From an uncultured Lachnospiraceae bacterium (GTDB lineage: Bacteria; Bacillota; Clostridia; Lachnospirales; Lachnospiraceae), in contig URPH01000005.1 in the NCBI GenBank assembly GCA_900549665.1, positions 1 to 64,000 of the forward strand: a stretch of DNA of 64,000 nt, given 5' to 3'. Both the position numbers and the translations under genes were made by a program. Positions 26,810 through 35,946 of this stretch are shown piece by piece; position 1 is the first letter of the stretch; every line of letters begins with the position of its first letter. The notes under the pieces were generated by a model. The model worked only from the letters and a program-made list of their open reading frames with translations, searched no databases and was not told the origin of the DNA.

Positions 26810-27568
26810 CTATCCGATTATCATAATCTTAATCCAGTAAAGTATGAGTAAATGTACCGGATAAAACAGATAAAAGACATATTTCAGTTTCAGCCCGCGC
26901 CTGCCATTGTATCGATGTACAAGATAGACATCGAAAAAGCTGGTAATCTCCATAGGCTGGCAAGCCGTCATAATCGCGCATCCGGCAGTCATGGCCACAG
27001 TATTGGACTTTTTACGGAACTGATAAATAAATGCTATGGCAGCGACCCCCACGATGCCATAATCCGGTTGTATCAGTATTGCCAGTAAAATGGCTGCCAG
27101 AACCACAGACAACCTGAAATACCACCACTGCTTAAACTGCTCTAATCCCCAGATTGTCAACAGTCCGATCAAGAGTGTAAAGTACACATTTTGATTGTGA
27201 AATTCAGGTCGGAAATCTGTCGAGAAGCCCAGCGCCATATCAAAGGGTATTTCTGAAATCAGGGCAAATAAAAACAGGCGTAATGCATATTTTGCCCTGT
27301 TTTTTGTATAGAAAAAGCCCTCTACCAGCAAAAAGCAGAATAACGGAAATGCAAGCCGGCCGATCAGTCTCATGACCATATCGATCCAGAAAATAATCGT
27401 AAGCTTTGTAAAGCCTGCTGCAAAAATTGCAGAAAAATCAATTCCATTGTCATAAAAACCGGCATTTAACAGATATCCGTCCAATACAACCGCAGCGATA
27501 TGATCGATCAACATTGTGACAATGGCAATCAGCTTTAACGTACTGCCGGTAATTCCCTTTTTCTCCAT
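26810..27568 (-). CDS. TraX-family membrane protein
   Basis: ~252 residues with about seven or eight transmembrane helices. The N-terminal LKLIAIVTMLIDHIAAV with the DHI motif and RLAFPLFCFLLVEGF are characteristic of TraX-like proteins, a family including the F-plasmid pilin acetylase; chromosomal members are of unknown substrate. The start is uncertain: ATGs at 27628, 27592 and 27568 are in frame, and I picked the last because AAAGGA lies upstream and the family domain starts there. Confidence 0.78.
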   Translation of the reverse strand: MEKKGITGSTLKLIAIVTMLIDHIAAVVLDGYLLNAGFYDNGIDFSAIFAAGFTKLTIIFWIDMVMRLIGRLAFPLFCFLLVEGFFYTKNRAKYALRLFLFALISEIPFDMALGFSTDFRPEFHNQNVYFTLLIGLLTIWGLEQFKQWWYFRLSVVLAAILLAILIQPDYGIVGVAAIAFIYQFRKKSNTVAMTAGCAIMTACQPMEITSFFDVYLVHRYNGRRGLKLKYVFYLFYPVHLLILYWIKIMIIG

Positions 27569-27681
27569 ATTGTCAATACTTATCCTTTCCATAAATATCC
27601 ATAGAATATCCTTCTTGATATCTTTCATAAATATTTTTTCAATATCTCTTATCGGCCTTCTACACTTTTTAACACCGTCAG

Positions 27682-27981
27682 TTAATGATGTTTACCCGCT
27701 TTATCCATCTTTTCTTTTATATGATCCATCCGGTCTACAAATACCAAAATCTCCGCAACGGCTTCATATAGCTGTGGCGGTATCATGTCGCCGATTTCCA
27801 ATTTGGAAAGGGTATCCGCAAGCTTATCATCCCGATGTATCGGTACATCGGCTTCCTTCGCCTTTTCAATAATACGCTCCGCCAGGACTCCGGTTCCGGA
27901 AGCAATGACCTTGGGTGCATCATCAACCGGATCATAAGATAAGGCTATGGCCTGTTTTTTGTTTTTCTTTTTCTGTTCCAT
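27682..27981 (-). CDS. FlhB C-terminal-domain-like protein (YlqH)
   Basis: 99 residues similar to the cytosolic C-terminal domain of the flagellar export-gate protein FlhB, without its membrane part. The segment IALSYDP stands where FlhB has its NPTH self-cleavage region; the cleavage motif is missing. Following ASGTGVLAERIIEKAKEADVP and GDMIPPQLYEAVAEIL match the family. The gene is 12 bp downstream of a FliK-like gene. Pairing of FliK-like and FlhB-like proteins near rnhB resembles Bacillus ylqG-ylqH. Confidence 0.85.
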   Translation of the reverse strand: MEQKKKNKKQAIALSYDPVDDAPKVIASGTGVLAERIIEKAKEADVPIHRDDKLADTLSKLEIGDMIPPQLYEAVAEILVFVDRMDHIKEKMDKAGKHH

Positions 27982-27993
27982 ATACAGTACCTC

Positions 27994-29616
27994 TTATGCC
28001 CTTGCATCAAATGACACTTTGGATATCGGCACGCTTCCTACCCCCAGCTGCTTTTCCATTTCCTGAATCACACTTGTCTCTTCATCCGAAACAGACACAG
28101 TTGACTGTAAATGATAGCCTCTCTTTTGAAGCCTCTCATCAAGCCATCCGATATTCTGCTCGATCAGATCAAGGACTTCATCATCACGCACCTTAAAATT
28201 GGTTGTAACATGGTCATCACGCATCGTCACATAACAGTCAACACTTCCTAAATGATCCATATCAAGGTGCAGATAGGCACTGACTGTACCGTCCTTGGCT
28301 GCAAGACTCTTTTTATTGCTATATACATAAAGGTCGCCATTTGCATTTTGTCCACTCATTTTCAATGGAATCTGTATATAGGTAAAGGTCTGGTTTAACT
28401 GGTTGATAAAATCAATATTGCCGGAAAGCTGCCCTGCCTTTTGTGTCAGAGCACTCTCTTTTCCGGTTGTCACCTCCAAAAGCTGTGACAGCTGCGCCGT
28501 CTGGGTCCGAAGCCTGCCGTAATAGGCCTCTACTTTTTCTTTATCGGCTACCCCCTCCGGTTTTAACAGCCAGTTTTCTTCAAGCTTTTGTTTTATGAGC
28601 TGTCCGATGGAAGGCTCGGAAAGAATTTTACTGTCTATCTTGTGATGTTCAAAAAGGTTTGCGATCAATTTCAGGGCATCATCCTCAGTCTCCGGCATTT
28701 TAAAAACAGGCGCGGCCGGATTATCTCCATTTCCATCTTTTTCCGCGATCAGATAATCGGATATCAATTTGGAAATATCGGAAAGCTGTGACGAAACCGC
28801 ATAGCTTTTTTCTCCGGGATTGTCTGCCGGCATAGAGTATCCCCCGGATACGTCTGCCTGCGTCTGCATAATTTCTCCATGATCTGTCGGCATATCCGTT
28901 ATTTCCGTGGCTGCTGTACCGGGTAAAAACAGGTCCACGACCTGTCGAAACAGCGTGGCAGCCTGATCCGGTGACTTTATGGAAAGCCCGGGCATCACAT
29001 TTTGCAGTTCATCGGTAATGTCTCCGATTCCTTCCATCAGCTGATGATTCATCGAATCATACATTTTGAGATTTGCCGCATTCAGCTCATTGATTGACAG
29101 ATTCATATTGGAAAGTCTGACAGCCGTACCGGCATCTATATCCGGATTGACCATGATCTCCCGATACATATTCATCAAAGATCCTTTGTCAATGCTCATT
29201 CCCTGCTTCATCATCTGACCGACCATCGCTGTCGTTGTCTCATTGATAGGCAATGATGCCGCCTGCAACGCATTTTCTATATTTTTACTTGCTCCCATGA
29301 CATTGGTAAATAAGGGATTTAACGTAATTTGATTGTTGTGGTTGGATTGGACCAGAAAAGAAACTACAGCTCCGGAATTTAGCGATACATCCTGCTTTAA
29401 GGATGCCATAAGCACGGATTCATCCGCAAGCTTAATGGTGATCGTCCCATCCTCTGTCGAAACCACGGTCCCGGTAATACTGCTCCCCGGCTGTAAGCTG
29501 GCAAGCGCCACCTGACGGTTGGCCGAAGCTGTGAGAGCTTCTTTGGAATCAGATGTGTTATAAACCTGATCGGTCGTATTTTGATTTTGAAATAGTCCGG
29601 ATAGATGAAAATTCAT
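27994..29616 (-). CDS. FliK-like protein (YlqG type)
   Basis: 540 residues. Low-complexity, helical N-terminal and central regions rich in Q, N, S and M are followed by a C-terminal domain (about 400-510) with the hydrophobic beta pattern of the FliK hook-length-control domain (ADFLHLDMDHLGSVDCYVT-like pattern, with LDMDHLGSVDCYVTMRDD visible). It probably partners with the FlhB-like protein encoded just downstream. No flagellar genes are near, so a role in hook-length control is only one option. Confidence 0.65.
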   Translation of the reverse strand: MNFHLSGLFQNQNTTDQVYNTSDSKEALTASANRQVALASLQPGSSITGTVVSTEDGTITIKLADESVLMASLKQDVSLNSGAVVSFLVQSNHNNQITLNPLFTNVMGASKNIENALQAASLPINETTTAMVGQMMKQGMSIDKGSLMNMYREIMVNPDIDAGTAVRLSNMNLSINELNAANLKMYDSMNHQLMEGIGDITDELQNVMPGLSIKSPDQAATLFRQVVDLFLPGTAATEITDMPTDHGEIMQTQADVSGGYSMPADNPGEKSYAVSSQLSDISKLISDYLIAEKDGNGDNPAAPVFKMPETEDDALKLIANLFEHHKIDSKILSEPSIGQLIKQKLEENWLLKPEGVADKEKVEAYYGRLRTQTAQLSQLLEVTTGKESALTQKAGQLSGNIDFINQLNQTFTYIQIPLKMSGQNANGDLYVYSNKKSLAAKDGTVSAYLHLDMDHLGSVDCYVTMRDDHVTTNFKVRDDEVLDLIEQNIGWLDERLQKRGYHLQSTVSVSDEETSVIQEMEKQLGVGSVPISKVSFDARA

Positions 29617-29631
29617 AAACCATTCCCTAAC

Positions 29632-30399
29632 CTATTCTGTATCACAAAAATGCTTGATAAATGTCTTTCTGTGGATTTTGCATGGACCATATGTTTTTAG
29701 TGCTTCAATATGCTTAGCACTTCCATAGCCCTTATTGGACGCAAAATCATACTGCGGATACTGTAAGGCCAGCTCTTCCATCAGCCGGTCCCTTGTAACC
29801 TTGGCTACGATACTGGCTGCACCTATGGATATGCTCTTGGCATCTCCCTTTATGATCGGAACCTGCTTTATCGAAACCTTTGGTATGGTAACAGCATCGT
29901 TTAATAATATATCGGGTGTTACACTCAATTTATCAAGTGCTTCCCTCATAGCTTCATAGGTCGCATTGAGAATATTGATCTCATCAATCCGTTTTTCGGA
30001 TGCATACCCGATTCCAACAGCCACCGCCTTGTCCATGATCTCATCATATAATTCTTCACGCATTTTGGCTGATAGTTTTTTGGAATCGTTGATATATTTA
30101 ATCTTACAGTCCTTTGGTAAAATAACCGCTCCTGCCACAACCGGTCCTGCCAACGGTCCCCGGCCGACTTCGTCAATTCCGCAGATATAGCCATATCCGG
30201 CATATTCTTTTTCAAAGCGGCTGATCTCTTCTAACCGTGCATACTCCTTTTCCAGATCAGCCATTTTCCGGCAGGCCTGTGCACAAAGGGCGGCAACACC
30301 GCTTCTTGTATCACTTCCATAGGTTTCCACAAATGAAAGCAATTCATCATCCTTACAATGCTTTAATTTATCTTTAATTGCTGCTATTGATTCACTCAT
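29632..30399 (-). CDS. rnhB: ribonuclease HII
   Basis: 255 residues, the Bacillus length. It removes ribonucleotides from DNA and RNA-DNA hybrids. Active-site motifs are CGIDEVGRGPLAGPVV (Asp-Glu pair), an Asp in DILLNDAVTIP and SIGAASIVAKVTRD. An N-terminal helical extension of ~70 residues is present, as in Gram-positive RnhB. I chose the ATG at 30399 (AGGAAA upstream) over one at 30474 that would run into lepB. Standard neighbour of rbgA and signal peptidase. Confidence 0.95.
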   Translation of the reverse strand: MSESIAAIKDKLKHCKDDELLSFVETYGSDTRSGVAALCAQACRKMADLEKEYARLEEISRFEKEYAGYGYICGIDEVGRGPLAGPVVAGAVILPKDCKIKYINDSKKLSAKMREELYDEIMDKAVAVGIGYASEKRIDEINILNATYEAMREALDKLSVTPDILLNDAVTIPKVSIKQVPIIKGDAKSISIGAASIVAKVTRDRLMEELALQYPQYDFASNKGYGSAKHIEALKTYGPCKIHRKTFIKHFCDTE

Positions 30400-30457
30400 A
30401 TATATTTCCTGTACTTTCTTTTGTATAGCCGGATTTACAAGATGCCCAATGACCTTC

Positions 30458-30991
30458 TTACCTGATCCTTCCAAAGGCAGAAAACGGATAAATCCGTAAA
30501 AAAGCCTTACCGATGATCTGGCTGCCCTTTATATTGCCAACGCTGACAAAACGGCTGTCTGAGCTGTCATTGCGATTGTCTCCCAGTACAAAATATTCAT
30601 CCGCGCCCAGGGTGATACCATCCCTTGCAAGACCCGGATCCTCTATGACTTCCTTACCATATGCTTCCATCAGAAGCTCATCATTGATATAAATACTGCC
30701 CGTATCATCTATCCGGACCGTTTCACCGGGCAGACCGATGATCCGCTTGATAAAATACGTCTTGTCTGCATACTGATATGGAAAAACCACCACATCAAAC
30801 CGCTTGGGATCATGCAGGCGGTAGGAAAGCTTGTCAACAAGCAGATTGTCCTGATCGGATAAGGTCGGCTCCATGGAATGTCCCATCACAACCGTCCTCT
30901 GCCCGACATAACGCACCACAAGCAGGGTCAGGACTAAAACCACCAGAATATAAATACTGAAATTTAAAATGCTTTTTAAAAAATGTTTCAA
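30458..30991 (-). CDS. lepB: type I signal peptidase (first copy)
   Basis: 177 residues. A single N-terminal transmembrane anchor (about 9-27) precedes the catalytic serine in VMGHSMEPTL and the general-base lysine in YFIKRIIGLPGE. The GDNRNDSSDSR box E is present. It cleaves signal peptides outside the membrane. It lies directly after rbgA (1 bp gap). A second signal peptidase gene lies on the other side of rbgA. Confidence 0.95.
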   Translation of the reverse strand: MKHFLKSILNFSIYILVVLVLTLLVVRYVGQRTVVMGHSMEPTLSDQDNLLVDKLSYRLHDPKRFDVVVFPYQYADKTYFIKRIIGLPGETVRIDDTGSIYINDELLMEAYGKEVIEDPGLARDGITLGADEYFVLGDNRNDSSDSRFVSVGNIKGSQIIGKAFLRIYPFSAFGRIR

Positions 30992-30992
30992 A

Positions 30993-31835
30993 CTATTCCG
31001 GCCTTTCCAAACTAATTCTCATAATCCTGCCACTCCTGAAATCATCCAGTAAAAAGGAAGCTGCCTTATCAAGATCCAGCTCATCGCCTTTTTTGTAGCA
31101 TTTGCGGTATTCGGCAATCCGGTCAAGTACCCTGATCCGGTCAGACAGATCGTCAATCTCATATCGTTTCTTTAAGGCATCCGGATAATGGTCATTGAAA
31201 AATGAGATCAACTCTAAAGAAAGCTCCTGTACATTGAGAATTTCATCATTAATGGAACCGATAAAAGCTAACTTCTTTCCGACTTCCTGATCTTCAAATT
31301 TGGGCCATAAAATTCCGGGAGTATCCAGTAATTCCAAAGTCTTGCTCAGCCTGATCCACTGTTTGCCCTTGGTAACACCCGGCTTGTTGCCTGTCTTGGT
31401 ACAGGCTTTTTTGGCAAAAGAATTGATAAATGTCGATTTGCCTACATTGGGGATTCCAACAACCATGGCACGGACAGGACGGTTGATAATGCCACGCTTT
31501 CTGTCTCTTTCGATCTTTTCCCTGCAGGCTTCCAGAACAATATTGTTGATTGCCTTCATGCCATCGCCGTTTCGCGAATTTAATGCTAAAACATGGTAAT
31601 CCTGACCTTCAAAATAAGTCTTCCACGCTTCGGTACACCTAGGATCCGCCAGATCGGCTTTATTTAACAAAATAACACGTGCCTTATTTTTGCTTAATGC
31701 ATCAATATCCGGATTTTTGCTGGATAAAGGAATACGGGCATCCACAAGCTCGATCACAAGATCGATCAGCTTGATATTTTCCTCCATCATTCTCCTGGCC
31801 TTTGTCATATGACCGGGATACCATTGATAATTCAT
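30993..31835 (-). CDS. rbgA: ribosome biogenesis GTPase RbgA (YlqF)
   Basis: 280 residues. The GTPase is circularly permuted: NKAD (G4) comes first, then GIPNVGKSTFIN (G1) and DTPGILWP (G3). It is required for a late step of 50S assembly. An N-terminal YQWYPGHMTKA motif is diagnostic. It lies between two signal peptidase genes. Confidence 0.97.
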   Translation of the reverse strand: MNYQWYPGHMTKARRMMEENIKLIDLVIELVDARIPLSSKNPDIDALSKNKARVILLNKADLADPRCTEAWKTYFEGQDYHVLALNSRNGDGMKAINNIVLEACREKIERDRKRGIINRPVRAMVVGIPNVGKSTFINSFAKKACTKTGNKPGVTKGKQWIRLSKTLELLDTPGILWPKFEDQEVGKKLAFIGSINDEILNVQELSLELISFFNDHYPDALKKRYEIDDLSDRIRVLDRIAEYRKCYKKGDELDLDKAASFLLDDFRSGRIMRISLERPE

Positions 31836-31849
31836 ACTATTTCCTCACT

Positions 31850-32434
31850 TTATTTTTCCATCAGACCCATTCCCAGATGATCCGATGCCATATGGAACCA
31901 GACCTTGCCTACTATTGCACTTTTATTGACCGGACCTATATTACCGGAACGGCTGTCCTCACTGTTGTTGATATTGTCTCCAATGACAAAATACTCATCA
32001 TCCTCTAACGTCAATTCATTTTCCAGAATACCGGCATCGGCAATCTTGTCAAGCTCAACGCCGTCATATGGCTCACCATTTACATACAAAACGCCGCCAA
32101 CAACAGAAACCGTATCTCCGGGCTTGGCTGCAATCCTCTTGATATAATAATGCGTATTCTGGTTGCCATTGGGCCAGAATACAATGGTGTCTCCCACACT
32201 GGGAGATAAAAGCCTGTAAATAAAACGGTCAACCAAAACCTCCTGTCCATTGTAAAGCGCAGGCTCCATGGAAACTCCAAGCATACTGGTCTTCATCCCG
32301 ATTGAAAAAACGAGCACAAATGCCACCAAAACCGAAGCAGCGATCAAAAAAACATAGTTCCAGATTTCTTTGATAATACTGGCACTGATCTTTTTCTTTT
32401 TTTGGCGGAAACTCAATCCTTTTCTTCTAGCCAT
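31850..32434 (-). CDS. type I signal peptidase (second copy)
   Basis: 194 residues. A basic N-terminus (RRKGLSFRQKKKK) is followed by one transmembrane segment, then the catalytic serine in MLGVSMEPALYNG and the lysine in YYIKRIAAKPGD, with GDNINNSEDSR. It diverges clearly from the copy 860 bp downstream, so it is an old paralogue rather than a recent duplication. It lies 14 bp ahead of rbgA. The ATG at 32434 was chosen; a TTG nine bases upstream is also possible. Confidence 0.92.
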   Translation of the reverse strand: MARRKGLSFRQKKKKISASIIKEIWNYVFLIAASVLVAFVLVFSIGMKTSMLGVSMEPALYNGQEVLVDRFIYRLLSPSVGDTIVFWPNGNQNTHYYIKRIAAKPGDTVSVVGGVLYVNGEPYDGVELDKIADAGILENELTLEDDEYFVIGDNINNSEDSRSGNIGPVNKSAIVGKVWFHMASDHLGMGLMEK

Positions 32435-32510
32435 AATACTCAAACCTATCTTTTATCTATATAAAGTCTAATCAATAACTTTTCGCACTGAAATTATTAT
32501 ACTTCATAAA

Positions 32511-32545
32511 AAAGCAAGGGGACAAGTACTTTCGTATTTGTCCCC
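32511..32545 (-). terminator. intrinsic terminator after rplS
   Basis: Minus-strand hairpin of 12 bp with a GGGGACAA core (arms 32534-32545 and 32518-32529) and a four-base loop, then a TTGCTTTTTT tract. It separates rplS from the downstream signal peptidase gene. Confidence 0.8.
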
Positions 32546-32556
32546 GCATTTCTGAA

Positions 32557-32904
32557 CTATTTAACTAATTCTTTTACTTTTGCTTTCTTACCTACTCTGT
32601 CTCTTAAGTAGTAAAGTTTTGCACGTCTTACTTTACCCTGTCTTACGACTTCAACTTTTTCTACGTTGGGGGAATGTAAAGGCCATGTCTTTTCAACGCC
32701 TACGCCGTTAGATGCTTTTCTAACTGTGAAGGTCTCACGATTTCCACCGTTCTGTCTCTTAATAACAGTACCTTCGAAAATCTGGATTCTTTCGCGGTTT
32801 CCTTCTTTGATCTTGCCGTATACTTTAACAGTATCACCGACAGAAAACTGAGGAACTTCTGCTTTTAACTGTGCTGCTTCGATCTCTTTAATGATATCGC
32901 TCAT
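32557..32904 (-). CDS. rplS: 50S ribosomal protein L19
   Basis: 115 residues, full length. It lies at the 30S-50S interface. Typical segments are FSVGDTVKVYGKIKEGNRER, IFEGTVIKRQNGG, TFTVRKASNGVGVEK and RRAKLYYLRDRVGKKAKVKE. A strong GGAAGGAG precedes the ATG. It has its own promoter because an ABC exporter operon separates it from trmD. Confidence 0.98.
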   Translation of the reverse strand: MSDIIKEIEAAQLKAEVPQFSVGDTVKVYGKIKEGNRERIQIFEGTVIKRQNGGNRETFTVRKASNGVGVEKTWPLHSPNVEKVEVVRQGKVRRAKLYYLRDRVGKKAKVKELVK

Positions 32905-32980
32905 TGTGTATATCTCCTTCCGTATTGGATGTTCTTAATACGATCTGTAACAGAGGACCATCTCTTTTCACAACGTGAAT

Positions 32981-33009
32981 AGTTTACCATAATGCCAATT
33001 GTAATGCAA
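32981..33009 (-). promoter_or_regulatory. promoter of rplS
   Basis: Minus-strand -35 TTGCAT (33004-33009), a 17-bp spacer, and -10 TAAACT (32981-32986). The leader to rplS is ~70 nt. Confidence 0.6.
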
Positions 33010-33092
33010 GTACTATTTTTATATTTATCGCTGTCCGCAGGTCTTTGTTATACCTTCGCAACTTTTGATCAGCTCTTTACAGCTTTTATCGA

Positions 33093-35111
33093 TCATGCCG
33101 TCCGTTTCTTTTTTCTGCATCCAAGTAATAGCAATCCCAGAGCTGCACATATTAGAATCACTGCGATCATAAGAAGCAGATCCGATGCGGATAAGCTTTC
33201 TTTAAATAAAACCGGCAGCACATGCTGCATCTGCTTCGGATATTTTGTGATCAGAACCGACAACAGATTGTTCAAAAAATGCATACACATGGAAGTAACA
33301 ATACTTCCGCTCTTATAAGCTGCATAGGTCAGTCCGAAACCGATAATTCCGATCGTAAACATCTTGATCAGGCTCATATGATAGGCTGCAAACAACAATG
33401 TCGTAACCAAAACCGCGATCACACCGGTGCATTTATTTTTGAGGGTCCCCATGACAAAGCCACGGAACAACAATTCCTCTCCGATCGCCGGCATCAATGC
33501 GACAACCAGGATCAATACCACAGCAGGCTGGCTTGTCAGCATATCATCCAACTGCGTCAGTCCGTCTGCACTTTCCGGAAAAAACGGAACCAGCAGGACA
33601 CCAATGATCATGGCACATAAAAATGCCGCAATTCCGAATAAAACACCTCCTGCAACCTGACTTACTCCGGGCTTCTTTATCGAAAACAGCTTTTTAGCAT
33701 CTGCCTTCATATACCACGCATACAAAACCGGGCACAATAAAATGATAAGCTGCTGTATCACCACTCCGCCAAAGCCCCATTTGATCTGTGCAAAGGAACC
33801 AATATAAAAAATCAGCAGTAAAACCAGACACAATAACAGGATCAGATCACCGTATCCGGGCATCTGTTTTTCCTTCATCTCACTTCGTCGGGTAAATATC
33901 CTGACACTGCTTAATCCCTCGGAAAACAGAACTGCTTCACTATTGTAAATCTTTCCTAAGATCAGGATGGCCAAAAGACTGTATGCTACGTTGGAAAACA
34001 AAACAATCGCAAACAGGCCGTAATTGTATTGAAACTGGAATAATCCCTCCACTAAAAGTGCCACATTGACGATCGGAATGGCCGCTGTCTGCGCCGTAAG
34101 CTCCAGATCCGGTATCATGGCTGCATAACTGCCAAACATAAAGATCAGCATCACCGGTGTCACATAGTTGTTGGCCTCTTTGAAGTTTTTGGCAAACACA
34201 CAGGTGCACATACACACAGCCGTTACCAATAGGGCAAAAAACACCATAACAACCAGCGTAAATAAAATTCCCGGTATAAAGGTTTCATAGTGGATTTCCA
34301 GATTGATATCTTCAGCTAAGGACATGGAGCTTGATACCAGAAATGCCATGGCTCCGCCCATCGAAAACACATTGAGTATGGCCGATGCACATGCAATACA
34401 GGAAACAGCCAGAAACTTACTCATGATCATTTCAAAATTGGTGATCGGAAGTGTCAAAAGCGTCTCAAGCGTTCCTCTCTCCTTTTCTCCTGCCGTCACA
34501 TCAATGGACGGATATAAAGCTCCCAGCAAAATCATGGTCACAATGAAAAACGGGATAATGGAACCGATCATATTGCCCACGGATTCTTCTGTGGATGAAA
34601 GATCCTCCCCTTCATAATGGATGGGATTTAACAGATAGTCCGCATCCAGTCCGGCCTCATCGATTCGTTCCTTTTGAAGCTCTTCCCGGTAAATTTCAAA
34701 GGCATCGGTCAATGCATCAAGCGCTGTATTGGACCGGTCCTTTGCAGACAGATAGCATAATGAAATCCTGCCGTCGGATGCTTTACTCACATATATATCT
34801 ATATCTCCGGCTTCCAGAGCCTTTTTACAATCTGATTTTTGTACAATTTCAAGCTTATAACTGAGCTTATCCGGATTATTTTCGATAATATCCGCGATTT
34901 TTGCTGCCAGCTCATCCTCTTCATCAAAGGCGACAAGATATGTCTTTTCTGCCTGACTGTTCATCACGGAGCTCATTAAAAATGTCATTCCGATGATCAA
35001 TAACGGATAAATGATGATCGGCACCACAAGCATCATAAACAAGGTCTTTTTATCACGCAGAATATCTGTCAGCTCACGCTTAAACAAAGTAAACATTCTT
35101 TTAGTATTCAT
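33093..35111 (-). CDS. ABC-2 permease fused to CPBP intramembrane protease
   Basis: 672 residues. The N-terminal ~400 residues form a NatB-like ABC-2 permease: a transmembrane helix, a large extracytoplasmic loop, then several helices including GEKERGTLETLLTLPI. After a loop, the C-terminal ~220 residues form a CPBP (CAAX protease/bacteriocin-processing) membrane domain with its motifs EELLFRGFVMG, the His of AAYHMS and the HFLNN helix. The start at 35111 follows GGAGG and overlaps the ATPase gene by 11 bp, so the two are coupled. Exported substrate unknown; peptide or Na+ export is typical of relatives. Confidence 0.9.
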   Translation of the reverse strand: MNTKRMFTLFKRELTDILRDKKTLFMMLVVPIIIYPLLIIGMTFLMSSVMNSQAEKTYLVAFDEEDELAAKIADIIENNPDKLSYKLEIVQKSDCKKALEAGDIDIYVSKASDGRISLCYLSAKDRSNTALDALTDAFEIYREELQKERIDEAGLDADYLLNPIHYEGEDLSSTEESVGNMIGSIIPFFIVTMILLGALYPSIDVTAGEKERGTLETLLTLPITNFEMIMSKFLAVSCIACASAILNVFSMGGAMAFLVSSSMSLAEDINLEIHYETFIPGILFTLVVMVFFALLVTAVCMCTCVFAKNFKEANNYVTPVMLIFMFGSYAAMIPDLELTAQTAAIPIVNVALLVEGLFQFQYNYGLFAIVLFSNVAYSLLAILILGKIYNSEAVLFSEGLSSVRIFTRRSEMKEKQMPGYGDLILLLCLVLLLIFYIGSFAQIKWGFGGVVIQQLIILLCPVLYAWYMKADAKKLFSIKKPGVSQVAGGVLFGIAAFLCAMIIGVLLVPFFPESADGLTQLDDMLTSQPAVVLILVVALMPAIGEELLFRGFVMGTLKNKCTGVIAVLVTTLLFAAYHMSLIKMFTIGIIGFGLTYAAYKSGSIVTSMCMHFLNNLLSVLITKYPKQMQHVLPVLFKESLSASDLLLMIAVILICAALGLLLLGCRKKKRTA

Positions 35112-35946
35112 GCTTTTCGACCTCCTCCATGACACAGTGAAAGGCATCCCTTAAAGAGCTTACCCTGCATTCCTCCATGATCTGATCCGGACTTCCGTCC
35201 TTTACAATCTTTCCATGATAGATCATCAATATACGGTCACACAAAAACTGTGCTTCTTCCAGATAATGCGTCGAATATAATACCGTTTTTCCTTTGTCTT
35301 TTTGTGCCTTCATAAAATTGACAATGGCATCTGCGCTTAAGATATCCAGCCCAAGTGTCGGTTCATCAAAGATGTAAAGATCCGGATTGTGGATCAGACA
35401 TCTGGCAATGGATGCCCGCTGGGTCTGACCGGTAGAAAGCTTTTCAATCCGGTTATCCAGAAAAGAAGACATATCCAGTACGCGGGATATCTCCGCAATC
35501 CTTTGTTCCGCCTCATCACGGGGTATCTCATAAATATCCGCAAGCATATAAAGCATCTCTCTTGTACTCATTCTGTGATAGAGCCTGGTATTTCCGGACA
35601 GGTATCCGATTGCTCTTTTATACTCTACCGGATCGGTAATCAGCTTTCCTGTGGAATCCTTAATTGCAACAGTTCCGCTTGTTGGCTGCATCAGACCGCC
35701 AAGCATGCGTAAAAGCGTCGTCTTTCCGGCTCCGTTTGGTCCCAGGATACCCAAAATTTCTCCCCTGGATACTTCAAAGGATATATGGTCAACGGCTAAA
35801 AAGCTTTCTTTTTTCTGTTTCAGCTTTCCACGCTTTCCTTTTCCATGCTTTGCCTGATCCTCTTGTATTTCATTGTGATCTGCTGTATCCGGCTGTAAAA
35901 CAACCGTACGCTCAAATTCCTTGCATAAGTCATTGACAACGATCAT
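35101..35946 (-). CDS. ABC transporter ATP-binding protein (NatA-like)
   Basis: 281 residues. Walker A GILGPNGAGKTTLLR, signature LSTGQTQRASIARCL and Walker B DLYIFDEPTLGLD followed by the switch His in STHYLEEA. An unusual charged insertion of ~30 residues (about 20-50, with KHGKGKRGKLKQKK) sits near the N-terminus between the first two strands. It powers the adjacent permease-protease fusion. The ATG at 35946 follows GGAAGGAAG and overlaps the trmD stop region, so translation is coupled to trmD. Confidence 0.93.
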   Translation of the reverse strand: MIVVNDLCKEFERTVVLQPDTADHNEIQEDQAKHGKGKRGKLKQKKESFLAVDHISFEVSRGEILGILGPNGAGKTTLLRMLGGLMQPTSGTVAIKDSTGKLITDPVEYKRAIGYLSGNTRLYHRMSTREMLYMLADIYEIPRDEAEQRIAEISRVLDMSSFLDNRIEKLSTGQTQRASIARCLIHNPDLYIFDEPTLGLDILSADAIVNFMKAQKDKGKTVLYSTHYLEEAQFLCDRILMIYHGKIVKDGSPDQIMEECRVSSLRDAFHCVMEEVEKHEY

